Assembly: GCA_030683005.1 (NCBI GenBank)
Contig: JAUXMY010000030.1
Span: forward strand, 1-64,000
DNA from: Caulobacter sp.
GTDB lineage: Bacteria; Pseudomonadota; Alphaproteobacteria; Caulobacterales; Caulobacteraceae
DNA: 64,000 bases
Direction: 5' to 3'
The notes under the pieces were generated by a model. It did not search any database. It saw nothing but the letters and a program-made list of their open reading frames with translations, and had not been told where the DNA came from. Both the position numbers and the translations under genes were made by a program. Shown piece after piece: positions 29,334 through 38,423 of this stretch. Numbering within the stretch: the first letter of the stretch is position 1; every line of letters starts with the position of its first letter.

Positions 29334-29439
29334 GCGTCCTTCGACACGCGTCCTTCGGACGCTGCTCAGGATGACGTGGCTAGACGTGCTCCAACAGACG
29401 TCATGGTGAGCAGGCACGAAGGGCCGTGTCGAACCACGC
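29334..29439. repeat. Paired inverted repeat, family B
   Basis: The left arm (29334-29376, containing ttcgacacgcgtccttcgga and ctgctcaggatgacg) is matched by an inverted copy at 29399-29439 (cgtcatggtgagcaggcacg and cgtgtcgaaccacgc). Related pairs occur at 30661-30759, 35042-35142 and 36451-36560. It lies between parC and recO. Confidence 0.8.
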
Positions 29440-29469
29440 AGGGCCTGGCCGCCACGCACGGTCCGCCCG

Positions 29470-30201
29470 CTACAGCCTCCCCGCATCGGCCAGCTTATCC
29501 AGCAGCCAGACCCGGGCCGGGGGCAGCGGCCGGTTCAGCGGGCCGAACACAAACTGCTCCAGGAAGTGGCCGGTCAGGTCGAAGCCGGCGCGGATGTCGC
29601 CGTCGCGCAGGCCGCCCTGCGACGACAGCAGAAACCCCGGCAGCGGCAGCAGGCGGTCGGCATAGGGCTCCCCCGCCGCGCGGCTGACCGCCCGGCCGGT
29701 GCGCGGGCTGACCCAGACCAGGTCGTCGACCGCGCCCGTCGAGGCGCATTTGGTCAGGTCCAGCCCAAAGCCGAGCTCTTCCAGCAGCCCCGCCTCGAAG
29801 CGCACGAAGACGGCCGGCCAGATGTCGGTCAGGGCGAAGGCGTTGCTCAGCGCCTCGAAGGCCAGGAACGCGCCGGGGTGCGGCTCGCGCTCGGGCAGAG
29901 CCCCGGCGGCCACCGCGGCGGCGGCGGCCAGGCCGCTGAGCGCCAGCGGATCGTCGAACAGGGCCGAGGGCCCCTCGCCCACCGGCTCGAGCAGCGCCGC
30001 GCCCAGCTGAGCCTCCACCCGGGCCCGGTAGTCGGCCCGCACCCGCGCCCCGGCCTGCAGGAACGGCTTCATGCGCCGTGAGGCCCCGCCGGCCACATGG
30101 GCGGCGAACCGTCCGTGGCGCTCGGTCAAGAGGTCGACGATGGCGCCGGTCTCCCCGTGCGCCCGCGCCGACAACACAAAGGCGTCGTCTTCCCATTCCA
30201 T
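29470..30201 (-). CDS. recO: DNA repair protein RecO
   Basis: RecO works with RecR to load RecA on SSB-coated single-stranded DNA and anneals complementary strands. The 243-residue product starts MEWEDDAFVLSARAHGETGAIVDLLTERHGR, the N-terminal OB fold, and continues 'LQAGARVRADYRAR'. The helical part contains 'LLEELGFGLDLTKCASTGA', with a single Cys where zinc-binding homologues carry a cluster. I chose the ATG at 30201; the longer open frame upstream is shadow of the divergent gene. Confidence 0.93.
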   Translation of the reverse strand: MEWEDDAFVLSARAHGETGAIVDLLTERHGRFAAHVAGGASRRMKPFLQAGARVRADYRARVEAQLGAALLEPVGEGPSALFDDPLALSGLAAAAAVAAGALPEREPHPGAFLAFEALSNAFALTDIWPAVFVRFEAGLLEELGFGLDLTKCASTGAVDDLVWVSPRTGRAVSRAAGEPYADRLLPLPGFLLSSQGGLRDGDIRAGFDLTGHFLEQFVFGPLNRPLPPARVWLLDKLADAGRL

Positions 30202-30245
30202 GATGATGAGATAGCGTACCTGATCTGTTCCGGCGAGGCTTCCCT

Positions 30246-30650
30246 GTGATCGCGTCCGTCCTGCTCCCCATCGCCCTCTTCCTGCCGCTGGCCCCGGCCG
30301 CCGAGCATGCGTCGCTGGCCCGGCTGACCGCCGGGGCCAGGGTCGTCGCCGTGACGCCGACAGGGGAGCGGCGCGCGACCCTGGAAAGCTGGAGCGGCGA
30401 GGCCTGCGTCTCCCGCATCGCCCTGCGGCTGGAGGACGGCCGGGCGCGGGCGCCGACCCTCGACTGGAGCGCGCCGGATCTCGATTTCGACGCCGGCCGG
30501 GCGGGGATGACCGTGTCGATGCGCGCCCGTTTCGGCGGTGAGGCCGGCGGGATCGAGGCCCTGAGCCTGCGGCTGACCTCGGAAGAGGAGGCCGCAGATA
30601 CGCTACGGGCCCTGCGCAGCCTAAGGCTGGCCTGCGCGCCGCTGCGCTGA
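30246..30650 (+). CDS. Small exported protein of unknown function
   Basis: The 134-residue product starts at GTG 30246 with a hydrophobic signal peptide (MIASVLLPIALFLPLAPAAEHA). The mature part has two Cys residues, in EACVSRIAL and RLACAPLR, that could form a disulphide, and a repeated 'LRLT/LRSLRLA' pattern. No known family was recognised. It is divergent from recO, with only 44 bp between starts. Confidence 0.6.
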   Translation: MIASVLLPIALFLPLAPAAEHASLARLTAGARVVAVTPTGERRATLESWSGEACVSRIALRLEDGRARAPTLDWSAPDLDFDAGRAGMTVSMRARFGGEAGGIEALSLRLTSEEEAADTLRALRSLRLACAPLR

Positions 30651-30660
30651 GGCGGCGCGT

Positions 30661-30759
30661 TGCGTCCTTCGACACGCCGCTTCGCGGCTGCTCAGGATGA
30701 CGTAGTCAGAAGGCCCACGTCATGCTGAGCAGCGCCGCAGGCGCGTGTCGAAGCACGCA
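30661..30759. repeat. Paired inverted repeat, family B
   Basis: The left arm (30661-30702) and the inverted right arm (30718-30759) share the core cttcgacacgc...ctgctcaggatgacg, with a 15-base centre. It fills the convergent gap between the 30246-30650 and 30769-31257 genes, where a strong hairpin could help end both transcripts. Confidence 0.85.
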
Positions 30760-30768
30760 GGGCGATCC

Positions 30769-31257
30769 CTACTTCTTCGCCGCTCCGAATTCCTTGATCT
30801 TCGCCACCACATCGTCGGCGACGGCGTTGGGGATCGGGAAGGTCAGGGCGTACTGGCTGACGCGCCAGCCCTGCGGCGTCATCAGCAGGGTCCCCGTGCC
30901 GCGCGCCGTGCCGTAGGACTTGCTGTCCAGCACCTCGTCGAACCAGGCCACGCAGCGGCAGTCGACCGGCGCGATGGTCACCTGCCGCTCGCGGGCGGCG
31001 TAGGTCCAGCCCTGGCCCTTGTCGAACCAGGGCTGGGCGTAGGCGCGGAAGGCCGGGATGGTCCAGCGCTCGGTGACGTCGGTGCCGATGAACACCGCGT
31101 CGGGCGTGTAGAGCGCGAAGTAGGCAGGACCGTCGGCCTTGGCGGCGGCGGCGTGCAGCTGGTCGAGGACGGCGGCGATGTCCTCCTCCGGCGTGGCGGC
31201 CAGGGCGGGGGTGGCGGCCGTCAGGGCCAGGGACAGTGCAAGCGCCGAAGCACGCAT
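30769..31257 (-). CDS. Exported SnoaL/DUF4440-like protein
   Basis: The 162-residue product has a signal peptide (MRASALALSLALTAATPALA). A cone-shaped alpha+beta NTF2-like domain follows: 'EEDIAAVLDQLHAAAAKADGPAYFALYTPDAVFIGTD', 'FRAYAQPWFDKGQGWTYAARERQV' and 'GTLLMTPQGWRVSQYALTFPIPN'. The last two motifs are typical of periplasmic SnoaL-like domains. The ligand is unknown. The ATG at 31257 begins the signal peptide. Confidence 0.85.
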   Translation of the reverse strand: MRASALALSLALTAATPALAATPEEDIAAVLDQLHAAAAKADGPAYFALYTPDAVFIGTDVTERWTIPAFRAYAQPWFDKGQGWTYAARERQVTIAPVDCRCVAWFDEVLDSKSYGTARGTGTLLMTPQGWRVSQYALTFPIPNAVADDVVAKIKEFGAAKK

Positions 31258-31274
31258 CACGGTAAGTCTCCGCC

Positions 31275-31372
31275 TTCCCGGCGAAGGCCGGGATCCATCC
31301 ATTCCCCTGCTGCCCTTCAGGGTCTTTCGCCCCCTGTGACCCCAAAGATGGATCCCGGCCTTCGCCGGGAAG
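31275..31372. repeat. Paired inverted repeat, family D
   Basis: ttcccggcgaaggccgggat (31275-31299) is repeated inverted at 31348-31372 (gatggatcccggccttcgcc). Each copy is itself a short palindrome. Related copies lie at 42916-43018 and near 24289-24312. It separates era from the SnoaL-like gene. Confidence 0.8.
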
Positions 31373-31405
31373 ACGGGATTAGGGGAAACGCAGGGCAGGA
31401 AGCGC

Positions 31406-32353
31406 CTAGACGTCGAAGTCCAGGCCCATGCCTTCGTAGGTGCCGCGTTCCTCGGCCCAGGTCTCGCGGACCTTCACATGCAGGAACAGGTGCACCTTGC
31501 GCTCGAGCAGGTCGGTCAGCTCCTCGCGGGCGGCAGAGCCGATCCACTTCAGGGTCTGGCCGTTGGCGCCGATGATGATGGCGCGCTGGCCCTCGCGCTC
31601 GACCAGGATGGTCTGTTCGATACGCAGCGAGCCGTCGGCGCGCTCCTCGAAGGCGTGGGTCTCGACGCTGGCGGCGTAGGGCAGTTCCTCGTGGACCCGC
31701 AGGTAGAGCTTCTCGCGAGTGATCTCGGCGGCCAGCAGGCGCACGGGCAGGTCGGCGGTCTGGTCTTCCGGATAGAGCCAGTGGCCCTCCGGCATCATCG
31801 CGGCGAGACGGGCCTTGAGGTCGTCGACCCCGGCGCCGGTGGCGGCGGAGATCATGAACACCTCGTCGTAGACGCCGGTGTCGAACAGGTCCTTGGCGAC
31901 GGCCAGCATCCGCTCGCGCTTGACGCCGTCGATCTTGTTCAGGGCCAGGATGGCCTTGCGCCGCGCGCCCTGCAGGCCCTGGACGATGGAGCGGACGTCC
32001 TCGATGGCCTTCTTGTCGGCGCCCTTGGCGGTGCCGTCCTGCACGGCCAGCTCGGCCTGGACGTCGACCAGATGCACGACCGCCTCGGCGTCCTCGGCTC
32101 CGGCCCAGGCCGAGCGGACCATGGCCCGGTCCAGCCGGCGGCGCGGCTTGAAGATGCCGGGCGTGTCGACCAGCACGATCTGGGCATTGTCGTGCATGGC
32201 CACGCCGCGCACGGGAAAGCGCGTCGTCTGGACCTTCTGGGTGACGATGGAGACCTTGGCGCCGACGAGGCGGTTGGTCAGGGTGGACTTGCCGGCGTTG
32301 GGCGCGCCGATGATGGCGGCGAAGCCCGCGCGGGTGGGGGTGGTTTCGGTCAT
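31406..32353 (-). CDS. era: GTPase Era
   Basis: Era is an essential GTPase that assists 16S rRNA maturation and 30S assembly. The 315-residue product has the P-loop GAPNAGKS at 16-23, DTPGIFKPRRR in the G3 region, NKID and a C-terminal KH domain (IGANGQTLKWIGSAAREEL, 'KVHLFLHVKVRETW'). I chose the ATG at 32353 (MTETTPTRAGFAAIIG). It follows rnc in the usual rnc-era order, separated by a double-hairpin repeat. Confidence 0.97.
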   Translation of the reverse strand: MTETTPTRAGFAAIIGAPNAGKSTLTNRLVGAKVSIVTQKVQTTRFPVRGVAMHDNAQIVLVDTPGIFKPRRRLDRAMVRSAWAGAEDAEAVVHLVDVQAELAVQDGTAKGADKKAIEDVRSIVQGLQGARRKAILALNKIDGVKRERMLAVAKDLFDTGVYDEVFMISAATGAGVDDLKARLAAMMPEGHWLYPEDQTADLPVRLLAAEITREKLYLRVHEELPYAASVETHAFEERADGSLRIEQTILVEREGQRAIIIGANGQTLKWIGSAAREELTDLLERKVHLFLHVKVRETWAEERGTYEGMGLDFDV

Positions 32354-32378
32354 TGCGCGGGCGTGTAGCACAGCCGCC

Positions 32379-32451
32379 GGGGACATGCACTTCAGTGCGT
32401 GTCCCCTGCCGCTTCAAGCCGAGGGGGACACGTACTGAAGTACATGTCCCC
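32379..32451. repeat. Two tandem palindromes between rnc and era
   Basis: Two 28-bp elements, ggggacatgcacttcagtgc... (32379-32406) and ggggacacgtactgaagtac... (32424-32451), are each nearly perfect palindromes and inverted copies of each other. As RNA they would form two stable hairpins, or one long one, directly between the RNase III gene and era. Confidence 0.8.
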
Positions 32452-32455
32452 AAGA

Positions 32456-33154
32456 CTACTCCGTCCCCTCCCGCCGCAGCAGCATCTGCAGGGCGGCGGA
32501 CTTTTCGGCGTCCTGGCGGGAGCGGCCTTCGGCGTCCTCGGCGGCGTAGCCCTGGATGTGGACGCGGACGGTGAAGCTGGGGGCGTGGTCGGGGCCGGTG
32601 CGGCCGACGACCTCGTAGCGGGGCAGCGGAAGCCCTCTCGCCTGGGCCCATTCCTGCAGCTGGGTCTTGGGATCGCGGCCGCGGGCGGGCGAGGGATCGG
32701 CGAACTCCTCGGCCCAGGCCTCCAGGAAGAAGGCGCGGGCGGTGTCCAGGCCACCGTCGATGAAGAGGGCCGCCATCAGCGCCTCGCAGGCGTCGCCCAG
32801 CACGCCGTCGCTCTCGCGCGCGCCGATCTTGCTGGCCGAGCCCGACAGCCGCAGGGCCTGGGCCAGACCAATGCGGCGGGCCACCCGGGCGCAGGCCTTG
32901 CCGTTGACCAGCGCCGCCAGCCGGGGCGACAGGACGCCCTCCTTGGCGTCGGGATCCAGCGCCAGCAAGCGCTCGGCCGCCAGCAGGTTCAGCACCCGGT
33001 CGCCGAGGAACTCCAGCCGCTCGTTGTGGCGCACCTTGCGGGCGCCGTCGCCGACGCTGGCGTGGGTCAGGGCCCGCTCCAGCAGGTCGCGATCGGCGAA
33101 GCTGTGGCCGATACGCTGCTCCAGCGCCTCGACGGCCGAGAGCCGGGCGTTCAT
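32456..33154 (-). CDS. rnc: Ribonuclease III
   Basis: RNase III cleaves double-stranded RNA in rRNA precursors and regulated mRNAs. The 232-residue product has the signature [13 protein letters not shown] at residues 44-56 and the second acidic cluster '[16 protein letters not shown]'. A C-terminal double-stranded RNA-binding domain follows ([14 protein letters not shown], '[24 protein letters not shown]'). Its ATG overlaps the stop of the upstream lepB copy by 4 bp, so the two are coupled. Confidence 0.97.
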   Translation of the reverse strand: MNARLSAVEALEQRIGHSFADRDLLERALTHASVGDGARKVRHNERLEFLGDRVLNLLAAERLLALDPDAKEGVLSPRLAALVNGKACARVARRIGLAQALRLSGSASKIGARESDGVLGDACEALMAALFIDGGLDTARAFFLEAWAEEFADPSPARGRDPKTQLQEWAQARGLPLPRYEVVGRTGPDHAPSFTVRVHIQGYAAEDAEGRSRQDAEKSAALQMLLRREGTE

Positions 33155-33933
33155 CTCAGGATGTTGAAGAACCGGCTCGGCCGGGCGTCCAGCACCCAGG
33201 TCCAGGGCTTGAACAGCGAGGCATCGCCGTTCCAGGACAGCAGGATGATCTGCGCCTTGCCGACCAGGTTCTCGGCCGGAACGAAGCCGACGTCGGCGCG
33301 GCTGTCGGCCGAATTGTCGCGGTTGTCGCCCATGAAGAAATACTGGCCAGCGGGCACCAGGAACACCTGGGTGTCGTCCAGGTCGCCCCCCGGGCCGCAG
33401 TCGTAGGTCTTGTACGGGCGCCCCTCGGGGCTGGTCTCGCGGAAACGTTCAACCTGGGCGCCGCTCCAGCAGACGCCGGACGCGCCGGGGCCTTCGGACA
33501 CACGGGGGACGGCCTGTTCGTTGATGAACAGCACGCCGCCCTTCACCTGCACCCGGTCGCCGGGCAGGCCGACGAGGCGCTTGATGTAGTCGGTGCGGTT
33601 GTCGGTCGGCAGCTTGAAGACGATGATGTCGCCCCGCTTGGGGTCGCTGCCGAAAACCCGGCCCTTGAACAGCGCCGGGCTGAACGGCGCGGAGTGGCGG
33701 CTGTAGCCGTAGCTGAACTTGCTGACGATGATGTAGTCGCCCTTCAGCAGGTTCGGCTCCATTGAGGCCGACGGGATGGTGAAGGGCTGGAACAGGAAGA
33801 CGCGCAGGAACAGCGCGATCAGCAGGGCATAGACGACGGTCTTGACGATCTCGATCGTCTCCTCGACCGCGCCGTTCCTGACGGTCGCGGGCGGGGTTTC
33901 GGTTTCCGTCGGCGTATCGGCGGCGTCGGTCAT
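33151..33933 (-). CDS. lepB: Signal peptidase I, downstream copy
   Basis: This membrane peptidase removes signal peptides from exported proteins. The 260-residue product has an N-terminal membrane anchor at about 30-48, catalytic Ser57 in [14 protein letters not shown], catalytic Lys118 in [13 protein letters not shown] and the C-terminal box '[15 protein letters not shown]'. Two Cys (CWSG and YDCGPG) match the position of the disulphide seen in some LepB proteins. It is the nearer of two tandem lepB genes and is coupled to rnc. Confidence 0.96.
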   Translation of the reverse strand: MTDAADTPTETETPPATVRNGAVEETIEIVKTVVYALLIALFLRVFLFQPFTIPSASMEPNLLKGDYIIVSKFSYGYSRHSAPFSPALFKGRVFGSDPKRGDIIVFKLPTDNRTDYIKRLVGLPGDRVQVKGGVLFINEQAVPRVSEGPGASGVCWSGAQVERFRETSPEGRPYKTYDCGPGGDLDDTQVFLVPAGQYFFMGDNRDNSADSRADVGFVPAENLVGKAQIILLSWNGDASLFKPWTWVLDARPSRFFNILR

Positions 33934-34038
33934 GTCGGCGCGCGGCCCTTTTCTCTTCGAATGACGCGGATCAGCTATCCCGTGTCTGGTTAGTCTCCCA
34001 TTACGACACGGGCAAGCATGGCGCCTGTATACTCGCCT

Positions 34039-34857
34039 TCATGGCGTATTGGCGGCGGGCTCCGTCGGCGCCTTCAGCGAGTGGAAGCTGCGGCCCCAGC
34101 GCAGATCCAGCCAGGTCCAGGGCTTGAACAGCGCCGCGCCGATGTTCCACGAGATCAACACCGTCTCTGCCTTCCCGACCAGATTCTCGGCCGGAACGAA
34201 GCCGACGCCGCCCACCTGGGGAATCACCCGGCTGTCGATCGAGTTGTCGCGATTGTCGCCCATGAAGAAATAATGGCCGTCCGGCACCAGGAAGATGTCG
34301 GTGTCGTCCAGCCGGCCGCGGCCACAGTCGTAGGTGGCGTAGGTGCGGCCCACGGTGTTGGTTTCCAGCCAGCGGGTCGGCACCGCGCCGTTGGGACAGG
34401 ATCGGGTCTCCCCCGCCCCGTCCTCGACGCGCTTCAGCGCCTGGCCGTTGACGTGCAGCGCGCCGTCGATGACCTGGACGCGGTCGCCGGGCACGCCGAT
34501 CAGGCGCTTGATCAGGTCCTTGTGGCCTTCGGCCGGGGTCTTGAACACGATGACGTCGCCGCGCTCCGGCTCGCCGCCGAGGATGCGGCCCTTGAACAGC
34601 GGCGGGCTGAACGGGATCGAGTTCTTGCTGTAGCCGTAGCTGAACTTGGACACGATCACATAGTCGCCGATCAGCAGGTTGGGCTTCATCGACGTCGAGG
34701 GGATGGTGAACGGCTGGAACAGGAAGATCCGCAGGACCATGGCGATCGCCAGGGCCCAGGCCACCGTCTTGGTGATGTCGATCAGCTCCTTGACGGTCTC
34801 GCCTTCCGGCTCGGGCGTCTCGCTGGCTTCAGGCGGCTTGTCGGCGGCGTCGGTCAT
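34039..34857 (-). CDS. lepB: Signal peptidase I, upstream copy
   Basis: The 272-residue product is a second full signal peptidase I: membrane anchor at about 31-48, catalytic Ser56 in IPSTSMKPNLLIGD, catalytic Lys117 in LIKRLIGVPGDRV and '[15 protein letters not shown]'. It is collinear with its neighbour (identical MTDAAD start, [10 protein letters not shown] and SKFSYGYS), so the pair arose by tandem duplication. It carries an insertion near residue 205 (IPQVGG) and a C-terminal extension. Both catalytic dyads are intact. There is a 105-bp gap to the other copy. Confidence 0.95.
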   Translation of the reverse strand: MTDAADKPPEASETPEPEGETVKELIDITKTVAWALAIAMVLRIFLFQPFTIPSTSMKPNLLIGDYVIVSKFSYGYSKNSIPFSPPLFKGRILGGEPERGDVIVFKTPAEGHKDLIKRLIGVPGDRVQVIDGALHVNGQALKRVEDGAGETRSCPNGAVPTRWLETNTVGRTYATYDCGRGRLDDTDIFLVPDGHYFFMGDNRDNSIDSRVIPQVGGVGFVPAENLVGKAETVLISWNIGAALFKPWTWLDLRWGRSFHSLKAPTEPAANTP

Positions 34858-34990
34858 GGCGGCGCGCTCTCTGTTGCGGATGCGGGCCCCCGCCCGGTGG
34901 AGTGAGTCGTACGATATCCCGGGCCCGAGCGCCCGTTAACTCGCTTTCATGGCGAAGGGGCGGTCGAAGTCTCCTCCAGCCATCCTGGTC

Positions 34991-35235
34991 CGTCATGGCC
35001 CGACTCGTTCGGGCCATCCATGCGCGGTGAGCCCGCCGTCCTGCGTGCTTCGACACGCGCTTCTTGAGCGCTGCTCAGCATGACCGGGTTGGGAAGCCTT
35101 CCAGCCTGGTCATCCTGAGCAGCCGCGCAGCGGCGTGTCGGGGCCCGCCCTCGGGCCGGCCATTGGCCGGTTCCGGGGGGACGCACCGCCCCATGCCGTG
35201 TTCATGGCTGGCCCGAACGAGTCGGGCCATGACGG
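34991..35235. repeat. Composite nested repeat: family B pair inside family A pair
   Basis: Family A copies at 34991-35033 and 35201-35235 are inverted relative to each other. Between them lies a family B inverted pair (35042-35084 and 35107-35142). The 408-bp gap between lepB and acpS (34858-35265) has no gene apart from this structure. Confidence 0.8.
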
Positions 35236-35265
35236 ATCGCGGAGCAGACGGGCCGATCCCCTCCC

Positions 35266-35679
35266 TCAGCCCGGCAGGGCCTCGATGATCACGAAGGCCT
35301 GGGCGTAGGGGTGGTCGTCGGTCAGGGACAGGTGGATCACCGGGACCATGCCCTCGGGCGTGAGCTCGGCCAGCCGCGCGGCGGCGCCGCCAGTCAGGGC
35401 CATGGTCGGCTTGCCGCTGCGCAGGTTGACCACCCCCATGTCGGCCCAGTGGACGCCCCGGCGCGGCACGCCGGTGCCCAGGGCCTTGGCGCAAGCCTCC
35501 TTGGCCGCGAACCGCTTGGCGTAGCTGGCCGCCCGGCCGCCCTGGGCGTTGACCTTGCGCTCGGAGCGCTCGCGCTCGATGGCGGTGAAGGTGCGATTGA
35601 TGAAGCGGTCGCCGAAGCGCTCCAGCGTCTTCTCGATGCGGCGGATGTCGGAGAGGTCCGAGCCGATGCCGATAATCAC
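35266..35679 (-). CDS. acpS: Holo-[acyl-carrier-protein] synthase
   Basis: AcpS transfers 4'-phosphopantetheine from CoA to apo-ACP. The 137-residue product has the Mg2+-binding [16 protein letters not shown] at the start and the catalytic [16 protein letters not shown] near residues 55-70. The ending '[18 protein letters not shown]' is typical. It overlaps pdxJ by 4 bp (ATGA), giving translational coupling in the conserved pyrE-pdxJ-acpS-lepB order. Confidence 0.97.
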   Translation of the reverse strand: MIIGIGSDLSDIRRIEKTLERFGDRFINRTFTAIERERSERKVNAQGGRAASYAKRFAAKEACAKALGTGVPRRGVHWADMGVVNLRSGKPTMALTGGAAARLAELTPEGMVPVIHLSLTDDHPYAQAFVIIEALPG

Positions 35680-36449
35680 GCGGCGACGTCCGCTCTGGCG
35701 GCGTCCATGAGCGCGCGCATGCGCTGGATGGCCGGGGCCAGGCCGATGAAGATGGCCTCGCCGATCAGGAAGTGGCCGATGTTCAACTCCGCCAGCTGCG
35801 GAATGGCGGCGATCGGCGCGACGGTGGCGTAATCGATGCCGTGGCCGGCGTGGACCTCAAGCCCCAGCTGGTCGGCCAGGGCGGCGGCGTCGCGCAGGCG
35901 GGTGAGGATGGCCTCGGCGCGGTCAGGCTCGCCGGCCCGGAAGGCGTCGCAGTAGGCGCCGGTGTGCAGCTCGACCACCTGGGCGCCGATGTCGGCCGAG
36001 GCGCGGATCTGCACCGGGTCGGGATCGATGAACAGCGACACCCGGCTTCCGGCGTCGCGCAGGCGCTTCACGGCCGGGGCGATGTGGTTGTGACCGGCGA
36101 CGATGTTGAGGCCGCCCTCGGTGGTCACCTCCTCGCGCCGCTCGGGCACCAGGCAGGCGGCGCGCGGGCGGTGGGCCAGCGCTATGCCGAGCATCTCGTC
36201 GGTGACGGCCATCTCGAAGTTCAGCGGCTTGCCGCGCTTGAGGCACAGGGCCGCAAGCACCTCGATGTCGGCGTCGGAGATGTGGCGCCGGTCCTCGCGC
36301 AGGTGGGCGGTGATGCCATCGGCGCCGGCCGCCAGGGCCAGCTCGGCCGCCCGCGCGGGCTCCGGATAGCTGGCGCCCCGAGCGTTCCGGATGGTCGCCA
36401 CATGGTCGATGTTCACGCCGAGGCGGAGAGGATGATGGGACATGGTCAT
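35676..36449 (-). CDS. pdxJ: Pyridoxine 5'-phosphate synthase
   Basis: PdxJ closes the pyridine ring of vitamin B6 from 1-deoxyxylulose 5-phosphate and aminoacetone phosphate. The 257-residue TIM-barrel protein shows [18 protein letters not shown], '[15 protein letters not shown]', '[17 protein letters not shown]', 'SLFIDPDP' and 'GHGIDYATV...[16 protein letters not shown]' in outline. The start could be 36449 or the ATG two codons inside (36443); neither has a good ribosome site. A family B repeat lies immediately upstream, between it and pyrE. Confidence 0.96.
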   Translation of the reverse strand: MTMSHHPLRLGVNIDHVATIRNARGASYPEPARAAELALAAGADGITAHLREDRRHISDADIEVLAALCLKRGKPLNFEMAVTDEMLGIALAHRPRAACLVPERREEVTTEGGLNIVAGHNHIAPAVKRLRDAGSRVSLFIDPDPVQIRASADIGAQVVELHTGAYCDAFRAGEPDRAEAILTRLRDAAALADQLGLEVHAGHGIDYATVAPIAAIPQLAELNIGHFLIGEAIFIGLAPAIQRMRALMDAARADVAA

Positions 36450-36450
36450 T

Positions 36451-36560
36451 GCGTGGTTCGCGACGCTCGCCTTGTGGCTCGCTCCTCACCATGACGAATT
36501 CGGGGCAAGCCTTCCACCTTCGTCATCCTGAGGAGCGCGCAGCGCGTCTCGAAGGACGCA
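36451..36560. repeat. Paired inverted repeat, family B, divergent copy
   Basis: The left arm (36451-36503, gcgtggttcgcgacgctcgc ... catgacgaattcgg) and the inverted right arm (36521-36560, cgtcatcctgaggagcgcgc ... gaaggacgca) share the family B pattern with changed interior bases. It fills most of the pyrE-pdxJ gap and abuts the pdxJ start. Confidence 0.75.
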
Positions 36561-36574
36561 TGGCCCTGATGTAG

Positions 36575-37159
36575 TCAGCCCCTGAGCCGACGGCTACCTG
36601 GATCCTCGATCGGAATGGCCGCCAGCTCGGGCGGCAGCTTGTCGGCCTCGTAGGCGGGGACGTCCAGGCTGGCCAGCGCCACCAGCGGCACGCCGACGTC
36701 GGCCTTGCCGCCGGAGCGGTCGACGATGCAGGCCGCGGCGATCACATCGCCGCCCGCCGCGCGGATGGCCTCGATGCATTCGCGGGAGCTGAGCCCGGTG
36801 GTGACGATATCCTCGACCATGACCACCTTGGCGCCCGGCTCGATGTGGAAGCCCCGGCGCAGCTTGAAGGCCCCGCCCTCGCGCTCGACGTAGAAGGACT
36901 GCACGCCCAGGTGCCGGGCGGTCTCGTAGCCGGGGATGATGCCGCCGACGGCCGGGCTGATCGCCACGTCCGGCTGGCCGACCTGGGCGACAATCTTCGC
37001 CGCCAGCGCCTTGCACAGCCGCTCGCAGCGGTCGGGCTGGGCGAAGACCAGGTTCTTCTGCAGGAAGACCGGGCTGTGCAGCCCGCTGGACAGCACGAAA
37101 TGGCCTTCGCGCAGGGCCCCGCAGGCGCGGAATTCGTCGAGGACGTCGTCAGTGTTCAT
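36575..37159 (-). CDS. pyrE: Orotate phosphoribosyltransferase
   Basis: PyrE joins orotate to PRPP to give OMP in pyrimidine synthesis. The 194-residue product shows [18 protein letters not shown], '[16 protein letters not shown]', '[14 protein letters not shown]' and the PRPP-binding loop [17 protein letters not shown] near residues 112-128. It is the second core gene after rsh in the conserved cluster. The 37206-38366 gene lies immediately upstream on the same strand. Confidence 0.96.
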   Translation of the reverse strand: MNTDDVLDEFRACGALREGHFVLSSGLHSPVFLQKNLVFAQPDRCERLCKALAAKIVAQVGQPDVAISPAVGGIIPGYETARHLGVQSFYVEREGGAFKLRRGFHIEPGAKVVMVEDIVTTGLSSRECIEAIRAAGGDVIAAACIVDRSGGKADVGVPLVALASLDVPAYEADKLPPELAAIPIEDPGSRRLRG

Positions 37160-37175
37160 GAGTCGCCTGAATAGC

Positions 37176-37198
37176 CCTTCTCCTCTTGCGGGAGAAGG
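37176..37198. terminator. Hairpin between the 37206-38366 gene and pyrE
   Basis: An 8-bp stem (ccttctcc/ggagaagg) has a 7-base loop. It is placed just past the stop of the upstream minus-strand gene and before pyrE. There is no T-run on the minus strand, so termination strength is uncertain. Confidence 0.4.
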
Positions 37199-37205
37199 AC
37201 CGCCG

Positions 37206-38366
37206 CTACTTCGGCATGCGATCGGGGCGTTGCGGGAGCGGCTTGCTGGGATCGAGCTGGAGCAAGGTTGCGCCGCTGCCGCGGAAAGCGGCCTGGATCG
37301 CCGGCCACGCAGCAGGCCTCACCACGACATAGACCCGTTTCCCCGCGAAGCGGCCCGGCGGAATGCGGGGGCCGAGGTCGGACAGCAGGAGGACGAGGTT
37401 CGCCTCGGCCGGCGATCCGATCATGAGCGTATCGCCAAGATGCCCGTCTTCGGTCAGCACCTCGCGCAGCCAGCCGACCGACTTCTCGTACTCGGGGTGA
37501 TCGAGGCTGCGAAGTATCTTCACGGCCGGGTAGCTACTGCCGTCCTTCGGCGTGAGGCGAAAATAGGCTTCCACCAGATAGCGATGCCAAGGCCACTCGT
37601 CCGTCGTCGTCGGGGCGAGCAACGGCTCGGACAGGTACTTCCTCCGGGCCGCGTCGGCCTCGGCGAGCTCGACGTTGCGACGCGTAGCGGCTTCCAGCGC
37701 GACCTGCCAGGCGGCGCCCGTCTTCGGCTTCACCGAGCCTGTCGCCAGATCGACGGCGACATCGACAAACACCTTGGACCTGTTTGCCGTGTCGCTGCCG
37801 GGCACGATGACCTGCAGGATCAGGTCGTCGCCAGCGAAATGGAAGCCGCCCTTCCAGGACGTCGAACTCACGGAGCGGGGCAACGCTGCGATGTAGGTCT
37901 CCGGCAGGATGTCCTCAAGGCTCAGCGAGCGGACGAGATCGCCCTTGGCGCCGTAGATCACCACCACGTTCTCGCCGCGCCCAACCTGGTGCCAGTTGTC
38001 GAAGGTGACGACGAACGCGCCATCGTCCGTGACAGCGGCGGTGACCGGCGCGACCTCGTTGACCAGCGGCCTATCCCAGACGGGCTTCCAGGCGGCGCCG
38101 TCGGCGCGCTCCAGCACGGCTCGGGCCTTCGCCCGGCCGCCCGGCTTCTGGCCGGCCGGTTCGCGTCCCTCCACCTTATCCTCGAAATAGGCCAGACCGT
38201 TGGCGACCTCTCGCGGATAGACCGTCACGCGATAGGACCCGCTTGCGGAGGCGTAGGGGGCTACCCTGGCCGGGGCCCAGCTGTCACTTCGCGCTGGCAT
38301 CGGCGACAGGGTCAGCAGGGCCAACAGGCAGGCCGTGACGAAGGCGACCGCGCGGTGTCTCATCAT
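37206..38366 (-). CDS. Exported protein of unknown function
   Basis: The 386-residue product has a clear signal peptide ([27 protein letters not shown]). I do not recognise a family. The mature part begins '[18 protein letters not shown]' and looks strand-rich, as in beta-propeller or beta-sandwich proteins, with '[41 protein letters not shown]' resembling propeller blades. A helical segment lies at about 245-275, and '[22 protein letters not shown]' is near the end. It interrupts the otherwise conserved rsh-pyrE neighbourhood and is divergent from the Nudix gene. Confidence 0.8.
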   Translation of the reverse strand: MMRHRAVAFVTACLLALLTLSPMPARSDSWAPARVAPYASASGSYRVTVYPREVANGLAYFEDKVEGREPAGQKPGGRAKARAVLERADGAAWKPVWDRPLVNEVAPVTAAVTDDGAFVVTFDNWHQVGRGENVVVIYGAKGDLVRSLSLEDILPETYIAALPRSVSSTSWKGGFHFAGDDLILQVIVPGSDTANRSKVFVDVAVDLATGSVKPKTGAAWQVALEAATRRNVELAEADAARRKYLSEPLLAPTTTDEWPWHRYLVEAYFRLTPKDGSSYPAVKILRSLDHPEYEKSVGWLREVLTEDGHLGDTLMIGSPAEANLVLLLSDLGPRIPPGRFAGKRVYVVVRPAAWPAIQAAFRGSGATLLQLDPSKPLPQRPDRMPK

Positions 38367-38423
38367 GGGTTCCCCTCCAAGGTGAGGTTAGACAAGAGTC
38401 ATCGAACGGTCGAGCGAGACGAG

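Noticed and set aside
34858-35265. Regular repeats between lepB and acpS considered as a CRISPR array
   Set aside because: The units are inverted palindromes of different families, not evenly spaced direct repeats, and no cas gene is present.
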